Positions 6,565 through 13,167 of a DNA stretch of 15,156 nt are shown piece after piece (the stretch's first letter is position 1; every line of letters begins with the position of its first letter). Origin of the DNA: Bin22 sp034428635 (lineage in GTDB: Bacteria; Chloroflexota; Dehalococcoidia; Lucifugimonadales; UBA3495); contig DAOUHR010000137.1 in the NCBI GenBank assembly GCA_034428635.1, forward strand, positions 1-15,156, given 5' to 3'. The translations under genes were made by a program, and so were the position numbers. Under the pieces are notes generated by a model. It searched no databases. It was not told the origin of the DNA and was given only the letters and a program-made list of their open reading frames with translations.

Positions 6565-6639
6565 GGCAGGCAGGGGGTTGGCAGGGAACCGGACTAACCC
6601 AAGGGAATAATTCGGTTAGAGCGCCGACCCCTGCCTACC
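6565..6639. repeat. Imperfect long inverted repeat downstream of the aroQ-like gene
   Basis: The left arm (6565-6582, GGCAGGCAGGGGG...) is an imperfect complement of the right arm (6623-6639, GCCGACCCCTGCCTACC). An inner pair, CTAACC (6593-6598) with GGTTAG (6614-6619), extends the structure. The right arm overlaps the stop codon of the minus-strand gene. It may be a factor-independent 3'-end structure or a dispersed palindrome. Confidence 0.45.
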
Positions 6640-7066
6640 CTTCCAGCGTTCGCTTCAAGCCGTCCAGAGCCAGGTAGTAGCCGTAGACGCCGAAACCGTA
6701 GACGGAGCCTTTGCAGACGGGCTGGACGGCGGAGACGGCACCCCGAGATGTGGGGTTGGAGGCGTGGACCTCGATGACCGGGTAGCGAACCTGGGCAATG
6801 GCGGCCCGAAGGACCCCGTTAAGGGACGTGTAGCCGGCGGGATTTATTACCGCGCCGTCCACGTCGCCATCGTGGCCGGCGTAGATGGCGTCTGCCACTT
6901 CGCCTTCCACGTTGGAATGGACGAACTCAACATCCACGCCCAGGCTTTCGGCGTAGCCTTTGACCTGCTCGTTGATCTGCTCCAGGGTCATGGGGCCAAA
7001 AATTTCCACCTGGACCTTGCCCCGCATGTTCATGCCCGCGCCTTGAATTACCAGAATTTTCGGCAT
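6635..7066 (-). CDS. AroQ-like (type II 3-dehydroquinate dehydratase family) protein with altered active site
   Basis: This 143-residue protein has the full length and fold pattern of type II dehydroquinases, flavodoxin-like enzymes of the shikimate pathway. Recognisable are an opening ILVIQGAG strand, EIFGPMTLEQIN (21-32), INPAGYTS (74-81), IEVHASN (98-104) and a C-terminal GYYLALDGL. Compared from memory with the M. tuberculosis enzyme, N75, E99, H101 and R108 are kept. The catalytic Tyr24 is Phe23, Arg19 of the lid is Val, Asn12 is Gly, His81 is Ser, and the second lid-side Arg112 falls in a three-residue shortening. It is therefore probably not a working dehydroquinase and may use another substrate. 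AGGAG (7073-7077, minus strand) lies 6 bases before the ATG. It has no shikimate-pathway neighbours. Confidence 0.8.
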   Translation of the reverse strand: MPKILVIQGAGMNMRGKVQVEIFGPMTLEQINEQVKGYAESLGVDVEFVHSNVEGEVADAIYAGHDGDVDGAVINPAGYTSLNGVLRAAIAQVRYPVIEVHASNPTSRGAVSAVQPVCKGSVYGFGVYGYYLALDGLKRTLEG

Positions 7067-7127
7067 TTCGATCTCCTGTCTTCGTATTGTTGAGTTTGAT
7101 TACCTGCTAATGTACTAATCGGAAGGT

Positions 7128-7316
7128 ATGGGCCACTGGCCTACCGAATATACATTCTGCCAATGCTGCCGGCAACCGGGATATTCGTACTGGTACGCCT
7201 TATGGCGAAATCTGGGTATGCGTGAAACAGAACTAATGCCGGAGTGGGATGTGCATTTCCATAATTGGCGGGCAGGCATCGGTTCAGAATTACCAACTGC
7301 CATCCTGTCAATCTGA
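7128..7316 (+). other. Open frame running into a repeat, possible gene remnant
   Basis: A 62-codon frame reads an aromatic- and Cys-rich sequence (FCQCC, YSYWYALW) and stops at 7314-7316, inside the left end of the repeat that begins at 7305. A GGAAGG lies only one or two bases before the ATG, too close to be a normal ribosome site. Codon use is mixed. It may be a fragment cut off by the repeat or chance; the rest of 7067-7451 shows no other gene. Confidence 0.2.
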
Positions 7317-7403
7317 GTGCATCTCAGGGGTCCAGACTTCTAAAGGTCGGAAACGTATTTGGCAGCAAGGATTCTAGATCCTTCACTTCGTTCAGGATGA
7401 CAG
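7305..7403. repeat. Short dispersed repeat with inverted ends (MITE-like)
   Basis: The left end CTGTCAATCTGA (7305-7316) matches the complement of the right end TCAGGATGACAG (7392-7403) at 10 of 12 bases. The right part (GATCCTTCACTTCGTTCAGG) resembles a repeat I have seen scattered in several bacterial genomes; that is a recollection, not a search. The 99-base unit has no coding potential. Confidence 0.5.
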
Positions 7404-7451
7404 TCTTTCCCCAGTAGGCCATCGCTGTGTACATTCCATCATGGCTTTGGT

Positions 7452-8756
7452 TTAGTCCACCCTTTGCGGCTGGACCTGGCGAGTCTGGCCCCATGCCAGC
7501 GGAGTGAATATGAGGGAGGGCAGCAGCAGGCCGAGGCCAATGAGGGCGTTGACTGTGATGGCCCAGGGGGTGCCGTAGCTTTCTGCCATTATGCCGATGG
7601 CCAGCCCGCCGAGGGGCGTACCGATTCCGATGCAGACACTCATCAGCCCAACCATTCGGCCCCGCATTTCCGGAGGGGCCGCCAGCATGGTTATGGTGCT
7701 TTGCATGGTACCAAAGCCGGACTGACCAACACCGCCCAGAAGCAAGATAGCAAAAGCCAGCATATACCAGGGAGCCCAAACGAAGAGGATGCCCATAATC
7801 AGCACAGCGATAGAGCCCATGAGGAAGACAAGACCGTGCCGCTGAAGGTCCCTGGTTAGGGCCATGGCGCCGGCTCCGGAAAGCTGGCCGATGCCCTCGG
7901 CCGCCACCAACAGTCCGACCAGGGTGGCGCCGACCCCCAGGTTGTTTGCGCCTATATCGGGGATAAACTGCTGGAGAGGGAAAGCAAGGGCGTTCATGAT
8001 TATGGTGACGTAAAGCATCCCCCAAAGGAGGGGCGTGGCCAGAGCATATCGGACGGCGTCGCCCAGGCTGCGCCAAACCGGCTGGAAGGTAGCAGATCTG
8101 GTCTTGTTGGGAATGTTAACCCGGGTCATCAGGACCAGGTCGGCCAGGTGAATCAGCAGAATGAGGCCCGCGGCGCCCACGAAGGCACCGGTTTCATCGG
8201 AAACTCCCTCCAGCCAGCCGGATACGAGCGGGCCGGAGGTGTCGATCATGATGCCGCCCAGCAAAGGGCCGAGCATTTTGCCGGCGGTGTTGCTTATGGT
8301 GTCCAGGGAAAGGGCGTTGACCAGGCGGCGCTCACCGACTATGTCCAGGATGCCAGTGCGGCGGGACGGGTCCTCGAGGGCCTTGGTTGCCCCCTGGATG
8401 AAGACGGCGGCGTAAACGTGCCAAGCCTGGATGGCATCGGAGGCTATCAACGCAAGCAGAGCCGCCGCCACCAGGGTGTTGATTACCTGGGAGGCCATCA
8501 AGATCCGCCAGCGATTGAAGCGATCAGCGATGAATCCGGTAAAGAAAGACAGGGCGGGACGGGGCAGGTTATTGAAGACCAGCACCAGGCCAAGCTGAAA
8601 GGGCGACTGGGTAGCCTGGAGGATCAGCCAGCTAAGGACCAGCAGTTCCATGCGGCGGGACAGTTCCCTGAGGGTGCCCACGTACCATATGGCCCGAAAC
8701 CGCGGATCACGGAGAACAGAAAAGACGGGCGCATCACGCCGAGGTCCAAGCCTCAA
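7452..8756 (-). CDS. Major facilitator superfamily exporter (MFS_3/EntS-like)
   Basis: This protein of about 434 residues has many hydrophobic segments and the MFS signature loop GFIADRFNRWRIL, followed by ALEDPSRRTGILDIV and MLGPLLGGIMID, a pattern typical of the MFS_3 group of drug and siderophore exporters. It would use the proton gradient to expel small molecules; the substrate is unknown. I chose TTG at 8756 because the near-perfect AAGGGAGGT (8766-8774, minus strand) lies 9 bases before it. The ATG at 8780 would add eight residues but lacks a ribosome site. The protein ends at TAA 7452-7454. No regulator is adjacent. A long plus-strand frame overlapping it is its antisense shadow. Confidence 0.9.
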   Translation of the reverse strand: MRLGPRRDAPVFSVLRDPRFRAIWYVGTLRELSRRMELLVLSWLILQATQSPFQLGLVLVFNNLPRPALSFFTGFIADRFNRWRILMASQVINTLVAAALLALIASDAIQAWHVYAAVFIQGATKALEDPSRRTGILDIVGERRLVNALSLDTISNTAGKMLGPLLGGIMIDTSGPLVSGWLEGVSDETGAFVGAAGLILLIHLADLVLMTRVNIPNKTRSATFQPVWRSLGDAVRYALATPLLWGMLYVTIIMNALAFPLQQFIPDIGANNLGVGATLVGLLVAAEGIGQLSGAGAMALTRDLQRHGLVFLMGSIAVLIMGILFVWAPWYMLAFAILLLGGVGQSGFGTMQSTITMLAAPPEMRGRMVGLMSVCIGIGTPLGGLAIGIMAESYGTPWAITVNALIGLGLLLPSLIFTPLAWGQTRQVQPQRVD

Positions 8757-8765
8757 GGTCCCGTA

Positions 8766-8774
8766 ACCTCCCTT
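8766..8774 (-). promoter_or_regulatory. Ribosome site for the MFS gene
   Basis: On the minus strand this reads AAGGGAGGT, 9 bases before TTG at 8756. It lies inside the longer frame from 8780, which argues for the shorter protein. Confidence 0.55.
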
Positions 8775-9146
8775 CACCATACTTCAAATGCACCCGGCCC
8801 GCCAATGATAACCCATCCGGGGGTCAATCACTCCAATGCACCGCTTGCGAGAATGGCAACAAATGGCCAATTTTCGCAGCGAGACCGGTTAAACGACGCA
8901 TTATCCGAGGCAAGGGTGGGTCTACATGGAGTGCGGTCCAGAGTTGGGCCAGGCTCCTTACCGGTTATTTTGCGCTGTCGTGCAAGATTAAGGCAGGAAC
9001 GGCGAATCCGGCTTAACGTAGTGGCAGAGCGAAATGCGTCCGAAAGCAGTTGCATATAAAAGTGTCCGAAATATATACCTAATTCGTAATGGTTCTCTCA
9101 ATATATTACTTTTTACATCTAGTTTTTTCAGATTTCCCCCTTTTGG

Positions 9147-9174
9147 TTGCATTTTGGGAAATGACGGGTATATA
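9147..9174 (+). promoter_or_regulatory. Possible promoter for the zinc-ribbon gene
   Basis: TTGCAT (9147-9152) is followed after 16 bases by TATATA (9169-9174), or after 18 bases by TATATT (9171-9176). The leader would be about 120 bases. The -10 region overlaps one arm of the 10-base dyad. Confidence 0.3.
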
Positions 9175-9285
9175 TTGTTGCCAATTGGTGGAGGTCAGGT
9201 TCGGCTAAGGCGATTGGGCTATCTGAAATCGTGGCCGTCATTCCGGCGCCGGCTCACCTGAATTACCTCTCAATATCCATCACCC

Positions 9286-9293
9286 AAAGGAGG
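9286..9293 (+). promoter_or_regulatory. Strong ribosome site for the GTG start at 9301
   Basis: AAAGGAGG lies 7 bases before GTG 9301, which fixes the start of the zinc-ribbon protein. Confidence 0.75.
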
Positions 9294-9300
9294 CCCACTG

Positions 9301-9606
9301 GTGGCACTTTCGGATAAGACCCTGGTATGCGTCGACTGCGGCGGGGAGTTCATATTTACGGTCGGGGAGCAGGAGTTCTTCAACTCGCGGGGGTTTGTGA
9401 ATGATCCCAAGCGGTGCCAGTCCTGCAGGTCGTCCCGCCGAACGGAAATGCGGGGAGGCTTTTCGAATGGACCCCGGGAGATGTTCCAGATTGTATGCGC
9501 GGAGTGCGGGGCTGAAGCCACGGTCCCCTTCCGTCCTCGGGGAGATCGACCGGTATATTGCAGTGACTGTTTCAGCAGGAACCGCAATACAATGTCCCAG
9601 TTCTAG
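9301..9606 (+). CDS. Double zinc-ribbon protein
   Basis: This 101-residue protein has two separate four-Cys units. The first is C10-x2-C13 and C39-x2-C42, with VCVDCGGEFIFTVGEQEFF and DPKRCQSCR, the pattern of the probable zinc-binding zf-trcl family. The second is C66-x2-C69 and C87-x2-C90, with CAECGAEATVPFRPRGDRP and YCSDCF, a ribbon seen on its own or fused to other proteins in several bacterial phyla. The linker (44-62) is basic and rich in Arg, Gly and Ser. Nucleic-acid or protein binding is likely from the fold class, but no specific role is known to me. The start is GTG, with a strong ribosome site. A terminator follows about 155 bases downstream, suggesting a single-gene transcript with a long 3' end. 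Confidence 0.85.
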   Translation: MALSDKTLVCVDCGGEFIFTVGEQEFFNSRGFVNDPKRCQSCRSSRRTEMRGGFSNGPREMFQIVCAECGAEATVPFRPRGDRPVYCSDCFSRNRNTMSQF

Positions 9607-9759
9607 ACAACCGGGCGCTTCAAAAGGAGGAGGGGGCACGGGCGGCGCCTTCGCTCCTCCGCCCCTCCATAATCAACATCAGGTCAACGCAGAATAGGAG
9701 CCCCGGCTTCGGGCGTGTACCGTAGCCTTAACAAGACTGCGGCCTGCACCAAATTGATG

Positions 9760-9792
9760 ATCCCCGCAGCAATGGCGGGGATTTTTGTTTTT
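9760..9792 (+). terminator. Strong intrinsic terminator
   Basis: ATCCCCGC (9760-9767) pairs perfectly with GCGGGGAT (9775-9782) around a 7-base loop, followed by TTTTTGTTTTT up to 9792. It ends transcription from the zinc-ribbon gene and insulates the quinone genes. Confidence 0.9.
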
Positions 9793-9943
9793 CGAGGGGC
9801 GCCAGCGCAGCGGTAGGCGTCTCTGAAGCCCGGGAATATGTACCCCCATGTTCCTGGCTCCTTGACCTGGGTGAGCCGAGTTCTATCTGACTAACGCGCC
9901 ATACCACAACCTGACTGGCGCCACTACGAGTCACAAAGCCCGG

Positions 9944-9972
9944 TTGCGGCTTAACTGACCCTTCTATAGAAT
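9944..9972 (+). promoter_or_regulatory. Possible promoter for the quinone gene block
   Basis: TTGCGG (9944-9949) lies 17 bases before TAGAAT (9967-9972). The leader to ubiD would be about 80 bases. The -35 match is weak, the -10 good. Confidence 0.35.
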
Positions 9973-10043
9973 TAATTGGCAGCCGGACCTTTCGCAATGC
10001 GTGAGGCCGTGGCTCTCTCATCATCCTCGCCACTTTTGCTTCC

Positions 10044-10049
10044 GAAGGA
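10044..10049 (+). promoter_or_regulatory. Ribosome site deciding the ubiD start
   Basis: GAAGGA lies 7 bases before ATG 10057, which places the start there rather than at 9976. Confidence 0.6.
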
Positions 10050-10056
10050 CGCCTCA

Positions 10057-11514
10057 ATGAATTTTAAAGACCTGCGAGATTTTTCCGCATTCCTGGAACA
10101 GCGGGGCCAACTGCACCGGATTAAGACCCCGGTAAGCTGCGAACTGGAAATGACGGAAATAGCCGACCGGATGGTCAAGAGTGGCGGACCGGCGTTAATG
10201 TTTGAGAACGTGACCGGCTATGACATGCCGGTGTTCATGAACATTTTCTGCTCAGACCAGCGCATGGCATGGGCACTGGGAGTCGACAAAGTTGACGATC
10301 TGGTGGCGCGACTAGAGGGAATGTTGCAGCTGGCCCAGGGCGCACCGGAAGGCCTTATGGACAAGCTGCGTACCTTGGGGCAAATAATCCGAATGGGGCG
10401 ATTTCAGCCCAGGACAGTTAGCCGGGCTCCCTGCCAGGAGGTGGTGCTACAGGGGGACGATGTGAACCTGAACAAGTTCCCGATTTTGAAGTGCTGGCCC
10501 ATGGACGGGGGACGGTATATTACCCTGCCGCTGGTAATCACGAAAAACCCAAACACCGGCACCCAGAATTATGGCACGTACCGCATGCAGGTTTACGATG
10601 CCCGAACCACGGGCATGCACTGGCAGACCCACAAGGTGGGCGCGCATCATTACCGGCTGAGCCAGGAACGGGAGGACAATCGGCTTGAGGTGGCGGTGGC
10701 CATCGGCGCGGACCCAGCCACTATGTGGACGGGTTCTGCTCCCTTGCCGCCGGACATGGACGAGATGGCAATGGCAGGCTTTATGCGGGAAGAGGGAGTG
10801 GACCTGGTCAAGGCCAGGACGGTGGACCTGCTGGTGCCAGCCCAGGCGGAAATCGTGCTGGAGGGGCACGTTTTCACCGATGAGCAACGGATGGAGGGCC
10901 CCTTCGGAGACCATACTGGCTACTACTCAATGCCGGAGGAGTATCCCGTCTTTCACGTAACAACCATAACCCACCGGAACAATCCCATCTACCCCGCCAC
11001 GGTTGTAGGCCGCCCACCGATGGAAGACTTCTGGATGGGGAAGGTGACGGAGCGCTTTTTTATGCCGATCATCAAGATGATGATGCCGGAAATTGTGGAT
11101 ATGAACATGCCGGCGGAGGGCATATTCCACAACCTCGTGTTGGTTTCTATCAAGAAGGAATACCCGGGTCAGGCCAGGAAGGTGATGTATGGACTGTGGG
11201 GCCTTGGGTTAATGAACCTTACCAAGACGATTATTGTAGTGGACGACTTCGTAGACGTACAAAATCCGTCGGAAGTGGCCTGGCGGGTGGCCAACAACAT
11301 CAATCCCAGCAAGGACATTGTCATCGTCGAGGGGCCACTGGACGATCTGGAGGTGGGGTCGCCTACCCCGAGGTTCGGGGGCAAGGTGGGCATCGACGCT
11401 ACGAGGAAGGGCCCTGGGGAAGGCTATACCCGCGGCTGGCCTCCGGACATCGAAATGTCGCCGGAGATCAGGTCCCTGGTCGACAGCAGGTGGGCGGAAT
11501 ACGGGTTCCAGTAG
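10057..11514 (+). CDS. UbiD-family decarboxylase (MqnL-like)
   Basis: This 485-residue protein is close to the length of E. coli UbiD (497). It would use prenylated FMN to decarboxylate a prenylated aromatic acid. Visible family motifs are NYGTYRMQVY (171-180, with N171 and R176 in the cofactor/catalytic region), MHWQTHKVGAHH (187-198), GADP (217-220), PAQAEIVLEG (261-270, with E265 and E269) and EGPFGDHTGYY (280-290). I chose ATG 10057 because of its ribosome site and because the protein begins with the typical NFKDLRDFSAFLEQRGQL. The gene next to it is ubiA-like, and ubiX-like follows, supplying the cofactor. In a menaquinone-making organism this is most likely the decarboxylase of the futalosine route. 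A catabolic aromatic decarboxylase is the alternative. Confidence 0.92.
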   Translation: MNFKDLRDFSAFLEQRGQLHRIKTPVSCELEMTEIADRMVKSGGPALMFENVTGYDMPVFMNIFCSDQRMAWALGVDKVDDLVARLEGMLQLAQGAPEGLMDKLRTLGQIIRMGRFQPRTVSRAPCQEVVLQGDDVNLNKFPILKCWPMDGGRYITLPLVITKNPNTGTQNYGTYRMQVYDARTTGMHWQTHKVGAHHYRLSQEREDNRLEVAVAIGADPATMWTGSAPLPPDMDEMAMAGFMREEGVDLVKARTVDLLVPAQAEIVLEGHVFTDEQRMEGPFGDHTGYYSMPEEYPVFHVTTITHRNNPIYPATVVGRPPMEDFWMGKVTERFFMPIIKMMMPEIVDMNMPAEGIFHNLVLVSIKKEYPGQARKVMYGLWGLGLMNLTKTIIVVDDFVDVQNPSEVAWRVANNINPSKDIVIVEGPLDDLEVGSPTPRFGGKVGIDATRKGPGEGYTRGWPPDIEMSPEIRSLVDSRWAEYGFQ

Positions 11515-11571
11515 GGATTGGCAACTTGCCCACCAATTCACAGTGACCGAACGGTGGGGCGCCCTGCCACC

Positions 11572-11580
11572 TGCTATAAT
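11572..11580 (+). promoter_or_regulatory. Extended -10 promoter giving an almost leaderless ubiA transcript
   Basis: TGC precedes a perfect TATAAT (11575-11580), an extended -10 box. Transcription should start near 11587, only about 6 bases before ATG 11593. No ribosome site lies between. No -35 box at normal spacing is visible, as allowed for extended -10 promoters. Confidence 0.5.
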
Positions 11581-11592
11581 TCTTCCGTCATC

Positions 11593-12498
11593 ATGCAGGA
11601 CACTGGAATTAATGGCAACGAACCTACCGCCTGGCTGAGCAGAATACCCCTTTATCTCAGCTCAATTCGCATTTGGGAATCCCTCTTCGCCCTGCCTTTT
11701 GCCTTTGTTGGCATGGCGCTGGCGTCCCAGACTCTGAATGGACACCCCTGGCCGGGGTGGTGGGCCTTTATCTGGATAAACGTGGCCATGTTCGGGGCGC
11801 GAACGCTGGGCATGGCGGCTAACCGCCTGGTCCACGCCAGGGAGGATGCGGCCAACCCCCGCACCAAGGACCGGCACTTGCCCAGCGGACTATTGAAATC
11901 GTGGGAAGTGCTGGCAATGGCGGCCCTGGGCCTGGTGATTCTGCTGGTGGCGGCTTCCCAGCTAAATGTTCTGGCGCTGCTACTGTCGCCCTTTGCCGCC
12001 GCCTATGTCGTCTTCTATTCTTACGCCAAATACTTCACCTGGCTTTGCAATTTCTGCCTGGGCTGGGCGCTGGCTATCGCCCCCACGGCTGCCTGGATTG
12101 GAGTCACCGGGCAGCTGTCCTGGGAACCGCTGTTGATCAGCTTTGCAGTGGCCATGTGGGCCGGGGGCTTTGACCTGATTTACTCCTGTCCCGACTATGA
12201 CTTTGACCGGCAGTACGGCGTCCACTCAGTGCCCAGTCGCATAGGAATTGCCGAAACTCTTTGGCTGGCGCGCATTATGCACTTCCTGTCGGTCTGTGCC
12301 CTCCTGGCCCTGGGCATTTTGATGGAACTGGCCTGGCCCTACTACATCGGCTGGGCTGTTGCCGCACTGCTGTTAATATATGAGAATGGGCAGGTACATC
12401 CCAATGACCTTTCCAGGATTGGTGCGGTATTCTTCCGGGTTAACGGGTACATTTCGGTCCAGCTAATGCTATTTACCATTATTGCCCTGGTGATTTAG
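11593..12498 (+). CDS. UbiA-family polyprenyltransferase (MqnP-like)
   Basis: This 301-residue membrane protein has about eight or nine hydrophobic segments and would attach a polyprenyl chain to an aromatic acid. The first Mg-pyrophosphate motif reads N77-RLVHARE-D85, followed by AANPRTKDRHLPSG. Related proteins usually have NRxxDxxxD, so the first Asp is His81 here. The second motif, FDLIYSCPDYDFDR (193-206), is intact with D194, D201 and D205, followed by HSVPSR. The ATG at 11593 was chosen because the protein then begins shortly before the first membrane segment; an in-frame upstream frame from 11518 has an unlikely sequence. There is no ribosome site, matching a promoter that seems to give an almost leaderless message. 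The next gene starts one base after the stop. Confidence 0.9.
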   Translation: MQDTGINGNEPTAWLSRIPLYLSSIRIWESLFALPFAFVGMALASQTLNGHPWPGWWAFIWINVAMFGARTLGMAANRLVHAREDAANPRTKDRHLPSGLLKSWEVLAMAALGLVILLVAASQLNVLALLLSPFAAAYVVFYSYAKYFTWLCNFCLGWALAIAPTAAWIGVTGQLSWEPLLISFAVAMWAGGFDLIYSCPDYDFDRQYGVHSVPSRIGIAETLWLARIMHFLSVCALLALGILMELAWPYYIGWAVAALLLIYENGQVHPNDLSRIGAVFFRVNGYISVQLMLFTIIALVI

Positions 12499-12499
12499 G

Positions 12500-13132
12500 G
12501 TGGCCCTGTCACGAGACATACGATCGTCCGGCGGTCCACAGAAGCCTATAATCGTTGGCATTTCGGGAGCGAGCGGTTCTATCCTGGCCCGGGCCACCGT
12601 GGATGCTCTGTTGCTGCGCGACGTGCCCACCATACTCGTCTGCACCAACGCCGCCCGACTGGTATGGCAGGAGGAACTGGATGTCCCTTTCAGCGAGACA
12701 CTCTCAGCATGGCAAGAGCATCCCCAGTTCACCCACTATCCACTAGGCGATATGCGGGCTTCCATAGCCAGCGGCACATTCGCCACCGGGGGCATGGTGA
12801 TCGTGCCCTGCAGCATGAACAGCATCGCCGCCATATCCCACGGCCTGGCCAACAACCTGCTGCTGAGGGCCGCGGATGTCTGCCTTAAGGAGCGGCGCAG
12901 GTTGGTGCTGGTGCCCCGGGAAACTCCGCTCCACGCCACTCATCTGGAAAACATGCTGGCCCTCACCCGCAACGGAGCCGTAATCCTGCCGCCGGAGCCG
13001 GCCTTTTATCTGAAACCCCAGGGCGTTGACGACATTGCCAGCTTTGTGGCACAGCGGGTGCTGGTGGCGCTAGGCGTGGCGGAAGAACTGCCGGAGGAGC
13101 TGCAATACCGGGAAGGAACCCTGCCCGAATGA
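12500..13132 (+). CDS. ubiX: UbiX-family flavin prenyltransferase (MqnM-like)
   Basis: This 210-residue protein makes prenylated FMN from FMN and dimethylallyl phosphate, the cofactor of UbiD. Motifs are VGISGASG (19-26) at the FMN site, PCSMNSIAAISHG (103-115), RAADVCLKERRRLVLVPRETPLHATHLENM (123-152) and PPEPAFYLKP (164-173). All match the family closely. GTG at 12500 is the only plausible start: it is one base after the ubiA stop, and no other start codon in the frame precedes the FMN motif except a CTG. Translation is therefore probably coupled to ubiA. The close pairing with the ubiD-like gene two places upstream supports a UbiX-UbiD partnership. Confidence 0.93.
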   Translation: MALSRDIRSSGGPQKPIIVGISGASGSILARATVDALLLRDVPTILVCTNAARLVWQEELDVPFSETLSAWQEHPQFTHYPLGDMRASIASGTFATGGMVIVPCSMNSIAAISHGLANNLLLRAADVCLKERRRLVLVPRETPLHATHLENMLALTRNGAVILPPEPAFYLKPQGVDDIASFVAQRVLVALGVAEELPEELQYREGTLPE

Positions 13133-13167
13133 ACCAGGGAACCGCCTTCATGCTGGCCTTCTGAACC

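Larger units (their letters stand above)
8781..9300. other. Gene-free stretch with AT-rich core
   Basis: This 520-base stretch separates the divergently oriented MFS and zinc-ribbon genes. 9045-9190 is much richer in A and T than the surroundings. It contains a perfect 10-base inverted pair, AATATATACC (9070-9079) and GGTATATATT (9167-9176). Short frames exist on both strands but have low-complexity or basic, unstructured translations and no ribosome sites, so I call no gene. It probably holds the promoters of both flanking genes. Confidence 0.5.
9607..10056. other. Gap holding a 3' hairpin, a terminator and the ubiD promoter region
   Basis: No gene is supported here. GGGCGG (9640-9645) can pair with CCGCCC (9659-9664), with further G-rich/C-rich pairing outside it. 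A strong terminator follows at 9760-9792, and 9793-9943 has nothing I can name. A promoter candidate at 9944-9972 leads to ubiD. An in-frame extension of ubiD back to 9976 has no ribosome site. Confidence 0.5.

Noticed and set aside
8148..9059. 303-codon plus-strand open frame over the MFS gene
   Set aside because: It is antisense to a clear membrane transporter; its translation is Gln/Gly/His-rich without domains and has no ribosome site.
9034..9261. 75-codon frame in the AT-rich gap
   Set aside because: No ribosome site, low-complexity hydrophobic/basic translation, and it crosses the likely promoter region.
9976..10056. N-terminal extension of the UbiD-like protein from 9976
   Set aside because: No ribosome site there, an unlikely sequence, and the typical UbiD N-terminus begins at 10057 behind GAAGGA.
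11518..11592. Upstream start for the UbiA-like protein
   Set aside because: The added 25 residues look non-coding and overlap the extended -10 box.
13129..13164. 11-codon frame overlapping the ubiX stop
   Set aside because: Too short to call a gene; at most it couples translation to ubiE.
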